DNA from: Clostridium sp. DL-VIII
GTDB lineage: Bacteria > Bacillota > Clostridia > Clostridiales > Clostridiaceae
Assembly: GCF_000230835.1 (NCBI RefSeq)
Contig: NZ_CM001240.1
Span: 4,165,779 to 4,229,778, forward strand
DNA: 64,000 bases
Direction: 5' to 3'
The translations under genes and the position numbers were made by a program. Under the pieces are notes generated by a model, which saw only the letters and a list, made by a program, of their open reading frames with translations, had not been told where the DNA came from and did not search any database. This document shows positions 24,467-33,766 of this stretch, piece by piece (position 1 is the stretch's first letter; each line of letters starts with the position of its first letter).

Positions 24467-24937
24467 ATGACTAAAAATGATGCTCAAGAATTAATTTTAA
24501 ATATGGTGAACTTTTACAGCTTATTTAATGCTGAATTTATGAATCTTATTCCAGACTTAACTAATACAGAAATCACTCCTCTCTTCTCCAAAATATTAAA
24601 TTTTATTCATTTTGAAGGTAAGACTACAGTCTCAAGAATAAGTAAAAAATTAAACATATCTGTACCTAATACAAGTAGAAGTATTAATACTTTATATAAT
24701 CTTGATTATTTAATAAAAAAACAAGATGAAGAAGACAAAAGGATAATTTATTTATCCCTATCAAATAAAGCATTAAATCTTATTTCATCTATTGCTGCAA
24801 ATGAAGAAGATACTTTTTTAGAAAGATTTAATGTTCTTTCTGAAGAAGAAATAATTGAGTTATCTCACTCACTATTAAAAGCTCAAAACTTGCTTGTAAA
24901 AATGCGTGATCTATATTCAGATAAGAAAAATATATAG
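24467..24937 (+). CDS. MarR-family transcriptional regulator
   Basis: A 156-residue winged-helix protein. The recognition region is TVSRISKKLNISVPNTSRSI, followed by the wing LIKKQDEEDKRIIYLSLSNKAL. The start at 24467 follows AAGGGAG. The gene is directly followed, after 16 bp, by a broken methyl-accepting chemotaxis gene with its own GAGGAG site, so the two were or are one transcript. The regulated genes are not evident. Confidence 0.85.
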   Translation: MTKNDAQELILNMVNFYSLFNAEFMNLIPDLTNTEITPLFSKILNFIHFEGKTTVSRISKKLNISVPNTSRSINTLYNLDYLIKKQDEEDKRIIYLSLSNKALNLISSIAANEEDTFLERFNVLSEEEIIELSHSLLKAQNLLVKMRDLYSDKKNI

Positions 24938-24953
24938 AGGAGTTGATCTAATT

Positions 24954-25235
24954 ATGTTTATGAAAACTATAAAAGCAAAATTAATTATTTTGATAGGTAT
25001 ATTACTTTTAGTTGTAAGCAGTGGCTTTGGGATTATTTCTTATATTAATGCTTCTAATGCTTTAGTATCAAATATTACAAAGACATTACCAGAAATAGCT
25101 ATCCAGGCTTCTAATACGATTCAGGCCAATTTAGACAATCAATTAAATTCACTGGAAGTAGCCGCCAAAATTGCTTCATTAAACAATGATGAGCCCTATA
25201 AATTAATGGAAATTTTAAAGGCTGAAGCCAAATGA
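24954..25235 (+). pseudogene. N-terminal fragment of a methyl-accepting chemotaxis protein
   Basis: A 93-residue frame begins at ATG 24954 after GAGGAG. It contains the first membrane helix (LIILIGILLLVVSSGFGIISYI) and the beginning of the extracellular sensor helix (LEVAAKIASLNNDEPYKLME) and stops at TGA 25233-25235. The rest of the sensor domain, second membrane helix, HAMP and most of the signalling hairpin are missing. Because the next fragment overlaps by ATGA, this is one receptor with a large internal deletion. Confidence 0.8.
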
Positions 25236-25645
25236 TTAATTCAATAGCAGAACAAACAAAGTCATCATCGAAGAATATTAGTAAGTTACTATCTGATATT
25301 TCTAATGATACTAATATAATAACAGAAGATACAAATAACATGAATGCAGATCTTAACAATCAAGTTAACATTATAAATGAGACCTTAAACTCATTTGAAA
25401 ATATACTTAATGTTATTAAAGCTATAATTCCAAAAGTACAAGCTGTAAATATGTCGGCTATAGAAATAAATGCTGAAAAGAAAGATATTCTTGATAAAAT
25501 TGAAAATACATCTGCCATAGCTGAGGAAATATCTGCTTCTACTGATGAAATGCACAATCTATCTAATGATGTAGCATCAACTGCTGCTACTTTGAATGAT
25601 ATGACAAAAAAATTAATCAATGAGCAGAGTAAATTTACAGTTTAG
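25232..25645 (+). pseudogene. C-terminal signalling fragment of the same chemotaxis receptor
   Basis: The frame starts MINSIAEQTKSSSKNISKLL, fusing the hairpin-tip sequence INSIAEQT to the late C-terminal coiled coil (ILDKIENTSAIAEEISASTDE, split here by natural residues). The conserved NLLALNAAIEAARAGE tip that contacts CheA/CheW is absent, so it is unlikely to signal. ATGA overlap could still give translation of a 137-residue coiled-coil protein. No substitution elsewhere suggests a new function, so I call it a deletion pseudogene. Confidence 0.75.
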
Positions 25646-25669
25646 TTACATTAACACTTAATGTAAGGT

Positions 25670-25702
25670 AATCCTTGCAACTTATTATATATTGCAAGGA
25701 TT
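25670..25702 (+). terminator. Hairpin after the chemoreceptor remnant
   Basis: AATCCTTGCAA (25670-25680) pairs with TTGCAAGGATT (25692-25702). It lacks a long T run, so termination is probable rather than certain. Confidence 0.55.
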
Positions 25703-25808
25703 CATACTAATAGTCAATTACTGCTGATTTCTTTTAGAAATCATTCATCCTTAAATAATTGTTCATGCAATATATTTAATCTAATAAAAATATTTGGAGG
25801 TGTCCTTT

Positions 25809-26573
25809 ATGATTAAACCTTTATTTCTAGCTCACGGTTCACCTATGATGGCAATTGAGCAAAACACATATACTAAGTTTTTAAATGGTCTTGGACGTTC
25901 TATTAGTCCAAAAGCTATAGTTGTTTTTACGTCTCATTGGACTACTGAAACACTTACCATTTCTGTTTCTGATTCTACCTATGATACTATATATGACTTT
26001 TATGGCTTTCCGGAAGAACTCTATAAAATTAAATATCCTGCAAAAGGTTCCAGCATCATTGCAAAAAAAGTTCAAAAAAAGTTAATAACTTCAGGTATTG
26101 CTGTAAAAACAGATTTGACAAGAGGCCTAGATCACGGTGCATGGACTCTTTTACAGCATCTTTATCCAGAAGCTAATATACCAGTTGTTCAAGTTTCTAT
26201 AAATTATACTCTTCCTATTGATACTCAAATTAAAATAGGTAGTGCTCTTAGGGAACTGGTTGAAGAAGATATTTTGATTCTTGGAAGTGGAAATACAGTT
26301 CATAATCTAAGATTAGTTGATTTTGATAAGGATACTGTTGATTCCTGGGCTAAAAAATTTGATGACTGGTTGATTAAAAAAATAGAAAGCAAAGATTTTA
26401 GTGCCCTCAATAACTATCGAGAAGATGCTCCTAATGCAAGCCTTGCAGTTCCAACTGCAGACCATCTTGTCCCACTATTTATAGCTTTAGGCAGCAGTGC
26501 AAAATTAACCCCTAAAGTTATCTTTAGAAATTATCAATTAGGGAACCTAAGTTATCTTTGTTATGAATTTTAG
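25809..26573 (+). CDS. DODA-type extradiol ring-opening dioxygenase family protein (YgiD-like)
   Basis: A 254-residue class III extradiol dioxygenase homologue. LFLAHGSPMMAIE carries the first metal His, VVFTSHWTTETL the second, LDHGAWTLLQHLYPEANIPV the third, and LILGSGNTVHNLR a family-specific His. Zn- or Fe-dependent 4,5-DOPA dioxygenase activity is known for E. coli YgiD; the natural substrate in an anaerobe is unclear, since O2 is the co-substrate. The start at 25809 follows TGGAGG; the five upstream in-frame residues lie across that ribosome site. Confidence 0.88.
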   Translation: MIKPLFLAHGSPMMAIEQNTYTKFLNGLGRSISPKAIVVFTSHWTTETLTISVSDSTYDTIYDFYGFPEELYKIKYPAKGSSIIAKKVQKKLITSGIAVKTDLTRGLDHGAWTLLQHLYPEANIPVVQVSINYTLPIDTQIKIGSALRELVEEDILILGSGNTVHNLRLVDFDKDTVDSWAKKFDDWLIKKIESKDFSALNNYREDAPNASLAVPTADHLVPLFIALGSSAKLTPKVIFRNYQLGNLSYLCYEF

Positions 26574-26751
26574 ATATTTTCAACTGAATGTTTTATAAAA
26601 ATGGAAGGCACCCTCATAGGTGTCTTTTATTTTACTTTAGAATTGTTTATTAAATTTTTATTTATATTTGCATATATTCTTTTAACTTTCACAAAATAAA
26701 GATGAGGGATTTCAACTATTTCAGTATTAAATTATAAAGGGTGATTATAAA

Positions 26752-27069
26752 TTGAAAAAAATTTTTTCTATATTTTCTATTTTTTTATTTCTGTCACTTA
26801 GTATGAATACGATAACCAGTGTAGCACAACAAAAAGGATTTAAGGAAGGTTTTTATAATATAAACGACTTAGGATTATTAGAAAATGTTTCGTATAATGT
26901 TCAAAATGTCTCTGATTATAACGGATTCATTATTGTATTCGATTCTGATCAAAAGATACAACAAGCAATATCATTAGAACCTCATTCAATAAAACATCCT
27001 CTTAAAACTATTAGAAGCTCTGATAGAGTTGTAATATTGGGTAAAGGAGAGCTAACGTTCCCTTACTAA
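26752..27069 (+). CDS. Small secreted protein, family paralogue 2
   Basis: A 105-residue protein read from TTG 26752 after AAAGGG. It has a signal peptide ending near SVA (about residue 25), then FKEGFYNINDLGLLENVSYN and GFIIVFDSDQKIQQAISLEP, closely matching the product of 4314-4631. The conserved core GxYNxxDL...YNVQN...IIVxDxxQxIQQ suggests a compact extracellular domain of unknown role. TTCACA with an AT-rich block lies upstream as in the other members. It is followed 135 bp later by paralogue 3. Confidence 0.78.
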   Translation: MKKIFSIFSIFLFLSLSMNTITSVAQQKGFKEGFYNINDLGLLENVSYNVQNVSDYNGFIIVFDSDQKIQQAISLEPHSIKHPLKTIRSSDRVVILGKGELTFPY

Positions 27070-27216
27070 AACTTGCAGTTCCTTATTAAATGACACCTTA
27101 TAGGATCTTTTTATTTATATACAATTTCTACAGTTTTATGAATATTTATTCCTTAATTTCACATAATAACAGTACATTTAAGTTCGATAATAATAATTTT
27201 TAAGGTGGTTAAGCTA

Positions 27217-27537
27217 ATGAAAAGATTTATTGCTATATTCTCTATTCTTTCAGTTTTATTTCTTAACCTAAATACCATACACGCTTTTGCTGAGCAAACT
27301 AGAACACTAACTCAAGGTATTTATAATGCAAGGGATACTAATTTGCTGATAGGCAGTCCTATTACTGCAAAAATGACCTCTCCTAACGATAAAGCTATCA
27401 TTATAGTTATTGATGCTAGCCAAACTATACATGCACTAGTAAGATTAGGCCCTGATATTCCTCAACAGGTTTTACCGCCTCTTAATTATGACTATTCACT
27501 TATAATTTATGGAACCGGAAGCGTAGTATTGTCATAA
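27217..27537 (+). CDS. Small secreted protein, family paralogue 3
   Basis: A 106-residue protein from ATG 27217; the in-frame GTG at 27205 is within the ribosome site AAGGTGG. Signal peptide residues about 1-27 (ending AFA), then LTQGIYNARDTNLL and AIIIVIDASQTIHALVRLGP. It is the most divergent of the three, and lacks the LGLLENVSYNVQN block. Its leader shares CTTAATTTCACATAATAA and TTTTTAAGGTGG with paralogue 1. A hairpin AAAGGCACTTTTAAAGTGTC with T run follows the stop. Confidence 0.78.
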   Translation: MKRFIAIFSILSVLFLNLNTIHAFAEQTRTLTQGIYNARDTNLLIGSPITAKMTSPNDKAIIIVIDASQTIHALVRLGPDIPQQVLPPLNYDYSLIIYGTGSVVLS

Positions 27538-27816
27538 AAGGCACTTTTAAAGTGTCTTTTTTTATTACGTTAAATTTATACACTATATATTTTCTACAAA
27601 TATTACTTCATTTTATTAATATTTATGTTGTAGACATAATAATTTTAGACATAACACTTGTGAGCATAATTGGTACATTTATAGGTTATAAAATTTATAA
27701 TTTCATAGTAAGCAATAATCAAAAAAAACTATTATTTCTATAAGAGGCAAATAAAAAAACACTACATAAAGATCTAAAAACTAGTAGTGTTTCTTTCAAT
27801 ATTATAAACTTTTCAT

Positions 27817-28422
27817 CTATTTTATCATTGTAGTATCAAGTATTAAATCACATTGATTTTTAATATCCAGTTCTTCAAAATAATGCTCCTCCATGGGAAT
27901 CCATTTATTTAGAAAATCCTGCAGCTTTTCCTTACCATTACGTTTTAGAATTCTCTCATACTGCACCTTTGGATCAACAGTTATAAAAATTTTATAATCA
28001 TAATAATTTCTTAAGGCAGGATGAAGACTATAGCTTCCCTCAACTATGGTTAAGTTCTTAGTTTTTACTTTAATAGGCTGGCTAAACTCCCACTTATTAC
28101 ATAGATACTTCCTATATATTACAGGCTTATTATTTTTTAGAGGCCTTAATATTTCCTCCTCAAATCTCTCATAGTGAACATTCTCACCAGCCTTGCTTAA
28201 CCTTTCTGAAGTTTTCATCTCAAAAGGCAGAAAAAAATCATCCATGTGGAAAAGTGTGCAGTCAAACTCTTCTGTAAGCATTGTTCCTAAAGAGCTCTTT
28301 CCCCCGCCACATCGTCCATCAATTGCTATTACTAGCTTTTCATTATCTTTTAATAAATTTTTAATTACCTCAAATACATCTTTATATTCACTAAAAATTA
28401 GTGGTTTACGTGCTTCACTCAT
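27817..28422 (-). CDS. Uridine kinase-like P-loop kinase
   Basis: A 201-residue NTP-binding protein with Walker A AIDGRCGGGKSSLGTM near the N-terminus, then FHMDDFFLPFEMKTSERLSK (the DDF phosphate-acceptor region of uridine kinases) and a lid segment KVQYERILKRNGKEKLQDFL. It is short of the uridine-binding certainty seen in Udk, and many relatives are annotated only as kinase; the substrate is probably a nucleoside or small metabolite. The start at 28422 follows TGGAGG. The longer frame has an N-terminal NNFDTFIVNVK piece that belongs to an unrelated gene scar. Confidence 0.78.
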   Translation of the reverse strand: MSEARKPLIFSEYKDVFEVIKNLLKDNEKLVIAIDGRCGGGKSSLGTMLTEEFDCTLFHMDDFFLPFEMKTSERLSKAGENVHYERFEEEILRPLKNNKPVIYRKYLCNKWEFSQPIKVKTKNLTIVEGSYSLHPALRNYYDYKIFITVDPKVQYERILKRNGKEKLQDFLNKWIPMEEHYFEELDIKNQCDLILDTTMIK

Positions 28423-28483
28423 TATTTCCTCCAAATATACACTTTTAACATTTACTATAAAGGTATCAAAATTATTCATTTAC

Positions 28484-29830
28484 TTATTTTATTCTATAGG
28501 CAACCCATCTAGAAAATCTTCCTATAACTTCAAAAGAAACTATGCTGCATAATAACTCAGTTAGTTTTCCAAACTTCCTATAAAGAAAATTAAAAGCTAA
28601 AAAGGGAATCCATTGTTTTTTAGATTTTGGAAGCCTTCTCATTATATTTTTAAACGTATATATTTCTTTATAGATCCATAAATATCCATTATATAATTCT
28701 TCTGCTGTCATATTCTTTGGTTTATATACAACATGGGAAGTATTATAATTAGATAAATTATAATCTACTATTCTATTTTCCTCTAATAAAGCTAAGTATA
28801 ACTTTGTACCAGGATACGGTGTCATTATATGTGAAGTTACTGTTTCTATTTTATTTTTAACTATCCACTCTAGAGTACTCTTAAATATAGATGCATCATC
28901 TTCGTCTAATCCGAAAACAAAACTTGCATTTATCATTATTCCCCTTTTATGAATTTCATCTACAAGCTTCTCATATCTCTTTACACTATTTTGAACTTTA
29001 TGAACACTTTCTATCGATTTACTATTTATGCTTTCAAAACCTACGAAAAGACTTTGACATCCAGCTTCTTTCATTTCGTCTAACAATTCAGGCATGTCCA
29101 CTATATTAGAAGTAACTGCTGCATTCCATTTGAGCTTTAGGGGTTTTATTTTCTTTAATAGTTCTTTGGTCCATTTTGGATTTCCAATAAAATTATCATC
29201 AATAAACATAATATGTTTTGTTTTTAGAGTTTTAATATCTTTAATTACATCTTCTATGGGCCTATTAATATAAGTTTTAAGGGTATTTGTACAGCTATTA
29301 TAGCAGAAATCGCATTTAAAAGGACAGCCTCTGCTTGTACTAATTATATTTGTATATAAATACTTTTTATTATTAATGATATCATACTTAGGTGATACTA
29401 TTTCCTTCCCTTCCATATTCTCCATATCATAATATACCTTTTTAATGGAATTATTTTCTGTATCCTTAAGCACTTTTGCCCAAGCTCTCTCAGCCATTCC
29501 TACTATTATTGAATCAAAGCTGTTAACAGCTCCTTCTGGATCTGCTGTTATATGTATTCCTCCTGCAATTACTGTTATACCACGTTTTTGGAATTCCTTT
29601 GCTATTTCTACTGCTCTATTCATAACATCAACAGTAACAGTTATAGCTACCAAATCTACAGGTTCATTAAAATCTATCCTTTCAACATTTTCATTTTCAA
29701 TTTTAACCTGGTGTTCCTTTGGCGTAAGGTTTGCTATTGTGAGTAGAGCTAATGAAGGAGACATTCTTGTTTTTAATTTTGTATCCATAGGTCTCGGCAG
29801 CATTGCAGGCTGAATTAATTTAATCTTCAT
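28484..29830 (-). CDS. B12-binding-domain radical SAM protein
   Basis: A 448-residue protein. Residues about 1-150 have the cobalamin-binding-type Rossmann fold (VDLVAITVTVDVMNRAVEIA, GITVIAGGIH), but the canonical DxHxxG motif is not visible. The radical SAM core holds C169-x3-C173-x2-C176 (RGCPFKCDFC) for the [4Fe-4S] cluster. A C-terminal ~80-residue helical extension follows. BchE-like relatives do methylation or cyclisation; the substrate here is unknown. AGGAGG precedes the ATG. It may be co-transcribed with the kinase gene 61 bp downstream. Confidence 0.87.
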   Translation of the reverse strand: MKIKLIQPAMLPRPMDTKLKTRMSPSLALLTIANLTPKEHQVKIENENVERIDFNEPVDLVAITVTVDVMNRAVEIAKEFQKRGITVIAGGIHITADPEGAVNSFDSIIVGMAERAWAKVLKDTENNSIKKVYYDMENMEGKEIVSPKYDIINNKKYLYTNIISTSRGCPFKCDFCYNSCTNTLKTYINRPIEDVIKDIKTLKTKHIMFIDDNFIGNPKWTKELLKKIKPLKLKWNAAVTSNIVDMPELLDEMKEAGCQSLFVGFESINSKSIESVHKVQNSVKRYEKLVDEIHKRGIMINASFVFGLDEDDASIFKSTLEWIVKNKIETVTSHIMTPYPGTKLYLALLEENRIVDYNLSNYNTSHVVYKPKNMTAEELYNGYLWIYKEIYTFKNIMRRLPKSKKQWIPFLAFNFLYRKFGKLTELLCSIVSFEVIGRFSRWVAYRIK

Positions 29831-29925
29831 ATATTACCTCCTCAAATTATTAGACGAAACTCCTTAGAAAAAAATTATAATTGCAGTATAAAATATGTAA
29901 TTCATCATCTATAATTAAGTTTGTT

Positions 29926-30147
29926 CTATTTTTGAGTATCTATGTCACTTCTATACTCTATAATATCGCCAGGCTGACAATCCAAGGCTTTACATATTGC
30001 CTCTAAAGTCGAAAATCTAATGGCCTTTGCTTTTCCATTTTTAAGGATAGAAAGATTAGCCATTGTTATTCCAACCTTCTCCGTGAGTTCTGTCACACTC
30101 ATTTTTCTTTTAGCTAGCATCACATCAATATTTATTATAATCGCCAT
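29926..30147 (-). CDS. XRE/Cro-C1-type small DNA-binding protein
   Basis: A 73-residue protein almost entirely made of the helix-turn-helix: MSVTELTEKVGITMANLSIL, then KNGKAKAIRFSTLEAICKAL and CQPGDIIEY. Such proteins typically pair with DUF2975 membrane proteins, as here (stop of DUF2975 gene is 10 bp upstream of the start). GAGGTGG precedes ATG 30147. It probably represses its own operon. Confidence 0.9.
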   Translation of the reverse strand: MAIIINIDVMLAKRKMSVTELTEKVGITMANLSILKNGKAKAIRFSTLEAICKALDCQPGDIIEYRSDIDTQK

Positions 30148-30157
30148 GTTATCCACC

Positions 30158-30667
30158 TCAAATCGTTAAATCATTTTCTGATTTTATATCTATAGCTTCT
30201 TTTAAAAGCTTTTGGAGTACAGCTGCAAAGACTGCAACTACAATTGCCGCAAAAATAAAGACCAATCCAATTAATATAATACCTGGAGCGTCATCAACTT
30301 CTGCTATGAGATAAAATAGTGGCATGCCTATAATATATAAGCTACTGTATGTGATTGCACAATATTTTATATTCTTTAAAGCCTTTACAGATAATTCTGA
30401 GAAAGCTTTGTTCTTGTCAATATAGCTTAAAAGTTTAAAAGTCTCATATAAAGCCAAGTAAAAAGGTATTGCCGTTGCATATAAATCCATTAAAACTAGA
30501 TATTTCATACAAGCAATATTCGGATACAAATCCGCCGCATAATTCCCTATATATGGAATCAAAAATATACACAAAGCAAGAACTGGTATTCCAATAAATA
30601 TAACTACTATTTTTAAAAATAGTGTTGTTCCTAGTTTCTTAAAAAATGGTATTGTCTCTAGTTTCAT
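30158..30667 (-). CDS. DUF2975 membrane protein
   Basis: A 169-residue protein with four hydrophobic segments (about 17-37, 47-70, 102-125, 130-155), including IAAIVVAVFAAVLQKLLKEA near the C-terminus where the family ends before a short charged tail. The start at 30667 follows GAGGTG. It overlaps functionally with the XRE gene just downstream; this DUF2975-XRE pairing is very common in Firmicutes. Function unknown; a membrane-sensing partner of the regulator is a guess. Confidence 0.85.
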   Translation of the reverse strand: MKLETIPFFKKLGTTLFLKIVVIFIGIPVLALCIFLIPYIGNYAADLYPNIACMKYLVLMDLYATAIPFYLALYETFKLLSYIDKNKAFSELSVKALKNIKYCAITYSSLYIIGMPLFYLIAEVDDAPGIILIGLVFIFAAIVVAVFAAVLQKLLKEAIDIKSENDLTI

Positions 30668-31014
30668 AAAAAGCACCTCATTTATTTATTATCAGTAATA
30701 TAATAGCAAATCATTTATCGTTTTACAATAATTTTTTATCAAAATATAATATATTCATCATAGTAAGTATTCCCCTCTTTGGTAAAGTTATTAAATTAAT
30801 ACTACATACTGTTAAAAGATTATATTTTAAAATAAGATCTTACATTATATAAACTCTTACTAATTAAATTCCAACTAACTTTCATTCATATTTTTAATAA
30901 CTTTACCATTTTTGAGCATTACCACAATTCAGCTTATAATGTTGACAGGACGTTGTTCTCATAACCTTGGTATAGTATAATATTAAGTATAAATAACCAC
31001 AGGAGGAAGAGTTT
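30668..31014. other. Intergenic gap with one promoter
   Basis: The 347-bp divergent gap is AT-rich. TTGTTC (about 30951), 17 bp and TATAAT (about 30974) suit a plus-strand promoter for the reductase gene at 31015. I see no gene, repeat or convincing hairpin in the rest. Confidence 0.5.
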
Positions 31015-31935
31015 ATGGAAATTAAAACAGTATCTATTATAGGCTTGGGCGCGCTAGGTATTTTATTTGGGAACCACCTTTCCAAGCACATGGCCAAAGA
31101 TGATCTTAGAATTATTGCTGATTCTGAAAGAATTTACAGATATAAATCAGAACATGTTTATTGCAACAGAGAAATCTGTGATTTTAACTATGTAACACCG
31201 GAAGTAAATTGCGATCCTGCAGACTTACTGATATTTTCCGTAAAGTTTGACGGATTAGTAAGTGCTATACAAACTGTAAAAAAACAAGTTGGACCTAATA
31301 CTATTATTATGTCTCTTCTTAATGGGATCAGTAGTGAGAAAATCATCGGACAGGCTTTTGGTATGGATAATATCCTCTATAGCGTGGCTCAAGGAATGGA
31401 TGCAGTTAAAATTGGTAATAAACTTACCTATGAACATATGGGAATGATTTGCTTTGGTGATATTAAACCGGGAATACATTCATCAGAAAAAGTAGAGGCT
31501 GTAGCACAATTTTTTGAAAAAGTAGGCCTTCCTTATGACGTTGACGTTGACATGCAAAAAAGGCTCTGGGGTAAATTCATGCTAAATGTAGGTGTCAATC
31601 AGACTGTAGCTGTTTATGAATGCGACTATGGCGGTATATTGAAGGAAGGACCTGCAAGAGATACTATGATATCCGCTATGAAAGAAGTACTTCTTTTATC
31701 AGAAAAGGAAAATGTCTGTTTAACACAAGCTGACCTAGACTACTGGCTTCAAGTTCTAGAAGGCCTTAGCCCTCAGGGGAAACCATCTATGAGACAGGAT
31801 TTAGAGGCTAAACGCTACAGTGAAGTTGAACTGTTTGCAGGTACCGTACTCTCATTAGGTAAAAAGTACGGCTTATTTTCCCCTACAAATCAAATGCTGT
31901 ATGATAAAATTAAGGAAATGGAAAGTCATTTTTAA
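31015..31935 (+). CDS. Ketopantoate reductase-like (PanE/ApbA) protein, copy 2
   Basis: A 306-residue protein with the nucleotide-binding motif SIIGLGALGILFGNHLSKH, a later SLLNGISSEKIIGQAFG, and the catalytic-domain segment LWGKFMLNVGVNQTVAVY that carries the Lys/Asn pair expected in PanE. The C-terminal helical domain ends with PTNQMLYDKIKEME. GGAGGAAG lies upstream of the ATG. It differs from the copy at 22883 and resembles more closely the true PanE family, but no pantothenate genes are near. Confidence 0.85.
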   Translation: MEIKTVSIIGLGALGILFGNHLSKHMAKDDLRIIADSERIYRYKSEHVYCNREICDFNYVTPEVNCDPADLLIFSVKFDGLVSAIQTVKKQVGPNTIIMSLLNGISSEKIIGQAFGMDNILYSVAQGMDAVKIGNKLTYEHMGMICFGDIKPGIHSSEKVEAVAQFFEKVGLPYDVDVDMQKRLWGKFMLNVGVNQTVAVYECDYGGILKEGPARDTMISAMKEVLLLSEKENVCLTQADLDYWLQVLEGLSPQGKPSMRQDLEAKRYSEVELFAGTVLSLGKKYGLFSPTNQMLYDKIKEMESHF

Positions 31936-31974
31936 TTTAGGCACACTACAACTAGTGTGCTTTCCGCTTCATAA

Positions 31975-32496
31975 TTATTTCATTCTTTTAATTGTTTCAT
32001 CTAATGAAATACATTCTGCATATCTACCATTCCACATGAATTCATTATGATATTTATAACTTTCTTCTGATGACATAAATTTATTATCAACTGTTGTGTT
32101 TGCATATGCTGGAACTATAATATTAAATCCATGTTCAAATCCGCATTTTATAGTGGCATCAATACAATAGTCTGTTTGAAGCCCTATGACTATTACGTCT
32201 TTTTCTCCCTTATCTGTTAAGTATTCTAATAATCCGGATTCCTTAAAGGCACTATTAACCGTTTTATCAAATATCTTTTCCTGTGCCATAGGTTTAAACC
32301 CTTCATATATTTCAAACCCCTCATTGCCTTTTGTTAATTCATTCCCAGCTCCATCATCATGACGTACATATATTACTTCAACATTATTCTTCCTAGCCTC
32401 ATGTATTAATTCTTTAACATTAGCTACAAAGGTATCAAAGTTATATAATTCTTCATTTATTATTAATTTTTGTGTATCAACTACTAATAAAACCAT
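31975..32496 (-). CDS. Isochorismatase-like cysteine hydrolase
   Basis: A 173-residue alpha/beta hydrolase: LLVVDTQKLIINEELYNFDT (catalytic Asp), VIYVRHDDGAGNEL, FDKTVNSAFKESGLLEYLTD (Lys region) and VIVIGLQTDYCIDATIKCGFE with the active Cys. Family members hydrolyse isochorismate, nicotinamide or N-carbamoyl amides. The start at 32496 follows GAAGGGG and lies 22 bp after the stop of the GNAT gene, so the two probably form an operon. The upstream in-frame extension overlaps the neighbouring gene and is not likely. Confidence 0.85.
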   Translation of the reverse strand: MVLLVVDTQKLIINEELYNFDTFVANVKELIHEARKNNVEVIYVRHDDGAGNELTKGNEGFEIYEGFKPMAQEKIFDKTVNSAFKESGLLEYLTDKGEKDVIVIGLQTDYCIDATIKCGFEHGFNIIVPAYANTTVDNKFMSSEESYKYHNEFMWNGRYAECISLDETIKRMK

Positions 32497-32518
32497 ATTT
32501 ATATCCCCTTCAAATTCA

Positions 32519-33064
32519 TTATTTATAAATACTAAGCCATTGTTCTTTTGTGATGCAGCTAATATGCTCTGTTCTAATATCATCAATCAGCTCTAATTTT
32601 ACATCTTTTTTGGTATGATGATATTTAAAACCACATTTTTCTTGAACACGCCAAGATTTTTCGTTTCCATCATAATATCCGCACCAAATAACCTTGAGAC
32701 CAATATCTTCAAAACCATGTCTCATAAGCTCCTTAACTGCTTCCGGAATCAAACCTTGTCCCCAATAAGGAACACCAAGCCAATAACCAATTTCACCTTC
32801 ATACTTGTTTATAGCTATATTGCTGTCTTCACCAATCATTAGTCCTACACTACCAATTGGTGAATTTTTACCTTTTAATACAACTGCATAAGTTTCATTT
32901 TTAGATAAGACATCTTCAATAATCTGGCGGCTATTCTCAGCATCAGTATGTACCGGCCATCCTGCAGAAGGTCCTACATTCTGATCCTTCGCATATTTAT
33001 ATAACTCTTGTGCATCTTCCTCTTTCCATGGACGCAAAATTAATCTGTTAGTTTCTAATATCAC
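32519..33064 (-). CDS. RimJ/RimL-type GNAT N-acetyltransferase
   Basis: About 181 residues, beginning [20 protein letters not shown], with [20 protein letters not shown] (acetyl-CoA loop) and [15 protein letters not shown], all features of the RimJ/RimL group that acetylates protein N-termini or small amines. GTG at 33064 has the better-spaced but weak site TAGGATG; a GTG three codons earlier is possible. It is the first gene of a pair with the hydrolase. Confidence 0.87.
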   Translation of the reverse strand: MILETNRLILRPWKEEDAQELYKYAKDQNVGPSAGWPVHTDAENSRQIIEDVLSKNETYAVVLKGKNSPIGSVGLMIGEDSNIAINKYEGEIGYWLGVPYWGQGLIPEAVKELMRHGFEDIGLKVIWCGYYDGNEKSWRVQEKCGFKYHHTKKDVKLELIDDIRTEHISCITKEQWLSIYK

Positions 33065-33149
33065 TTTTACCACATCCTACTTAAATAAAACTTTACTATA
33101 TTTTAACATAAAATAAGAGCTTGTATTACATAAACTCTCAAAATAATAA

Positions 33150-33629
33150 TCACTTATCCAGATTCATCTCAAACTCAATTTCATGCCTTAAAGGGATTCC
33201 AAAATCCCCAATCAAAGGAATTGATGGCTTTAACTTCCTTGAATCATTTAAAGCATTGTGATATAAATTTACCATATCAAAGCCTCGCTTTTGATAAAAA
33301 CCTAAAGCATTGATATTATCATTAGTTGTAATTAGCTTTACTTTTGAGCAATTTTCTCCTTTTGCAGCTTCAATAACTTTATTTAAAAGAACTGTTCCAG
33401 TACCTTGCCTTTCCCTCAAGCTATCTAATGACATAATTTCACACTCAGAAGCTTTTACTCTATAAGTCACGAGCCCTATAATTTCTTCATTATCATATAT
33501 AGCAAATCCATCTATTGATCTCATGTCAACAATTTCACCTCTCACAACCATATCTGTAGAGAACCAATGTAACATTATAAATTCATTAATTTGATTTCTG
33601 TTTTCTGAAGATATTATTTTTATATCCAT
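33150..33629 (-). CDS. GNAT N-acetyltransferase
   Basis: A 159-residue GNAT protein with GFAIYDNEEIIGLVTYRVKA, ECEIMSLDSLRERQGTGTVL (acetyl-CoA loop) and NALGFYQKRGFDMVNLY. An acidic/His-rich tail segment follows (SIPLIGDFGIPLRHEIEFEM) as in YoaP/YobR-type relatives. Substrate unknown. It lies 85 bp upstream of the RimJ-like gene on the same strand. Confidence 0.88.
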   Translation of the reverse strand: MDIKIISSENRNQINEFIMLHWFSTDMVVRGEIVDMRSIDGFAIYDNEEIIGLVTYRVKASECEIMSLDSLRERQGTGTVLLNKVIEAAKGENCSKVKLITTNDNINALGFYQKRGFDMVNLYHNALNDSRKLKPSIPLIGDFGIPLRHEIEFEMNLDK

Positions 33630-33766
33630 GCATTAATTATCCTTTCCTTAGTTTAAATATTATTTTACATGAAATTATCCACTATTGTCATACTTGCCTT
33701 AATATAGTAACAAAAATATATACGATTCTAATATGTTTTAATTTAAAAGTATGGTTTATAATGCTA

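Noticed and set aside
27552..27743. Plus-strand 63-codon frame after secreted paralogue 3
   Set aside because: It begins with GTG inside the terminator hairpin of the preceding gene and encodes only an AT-driven hydrophobic string.
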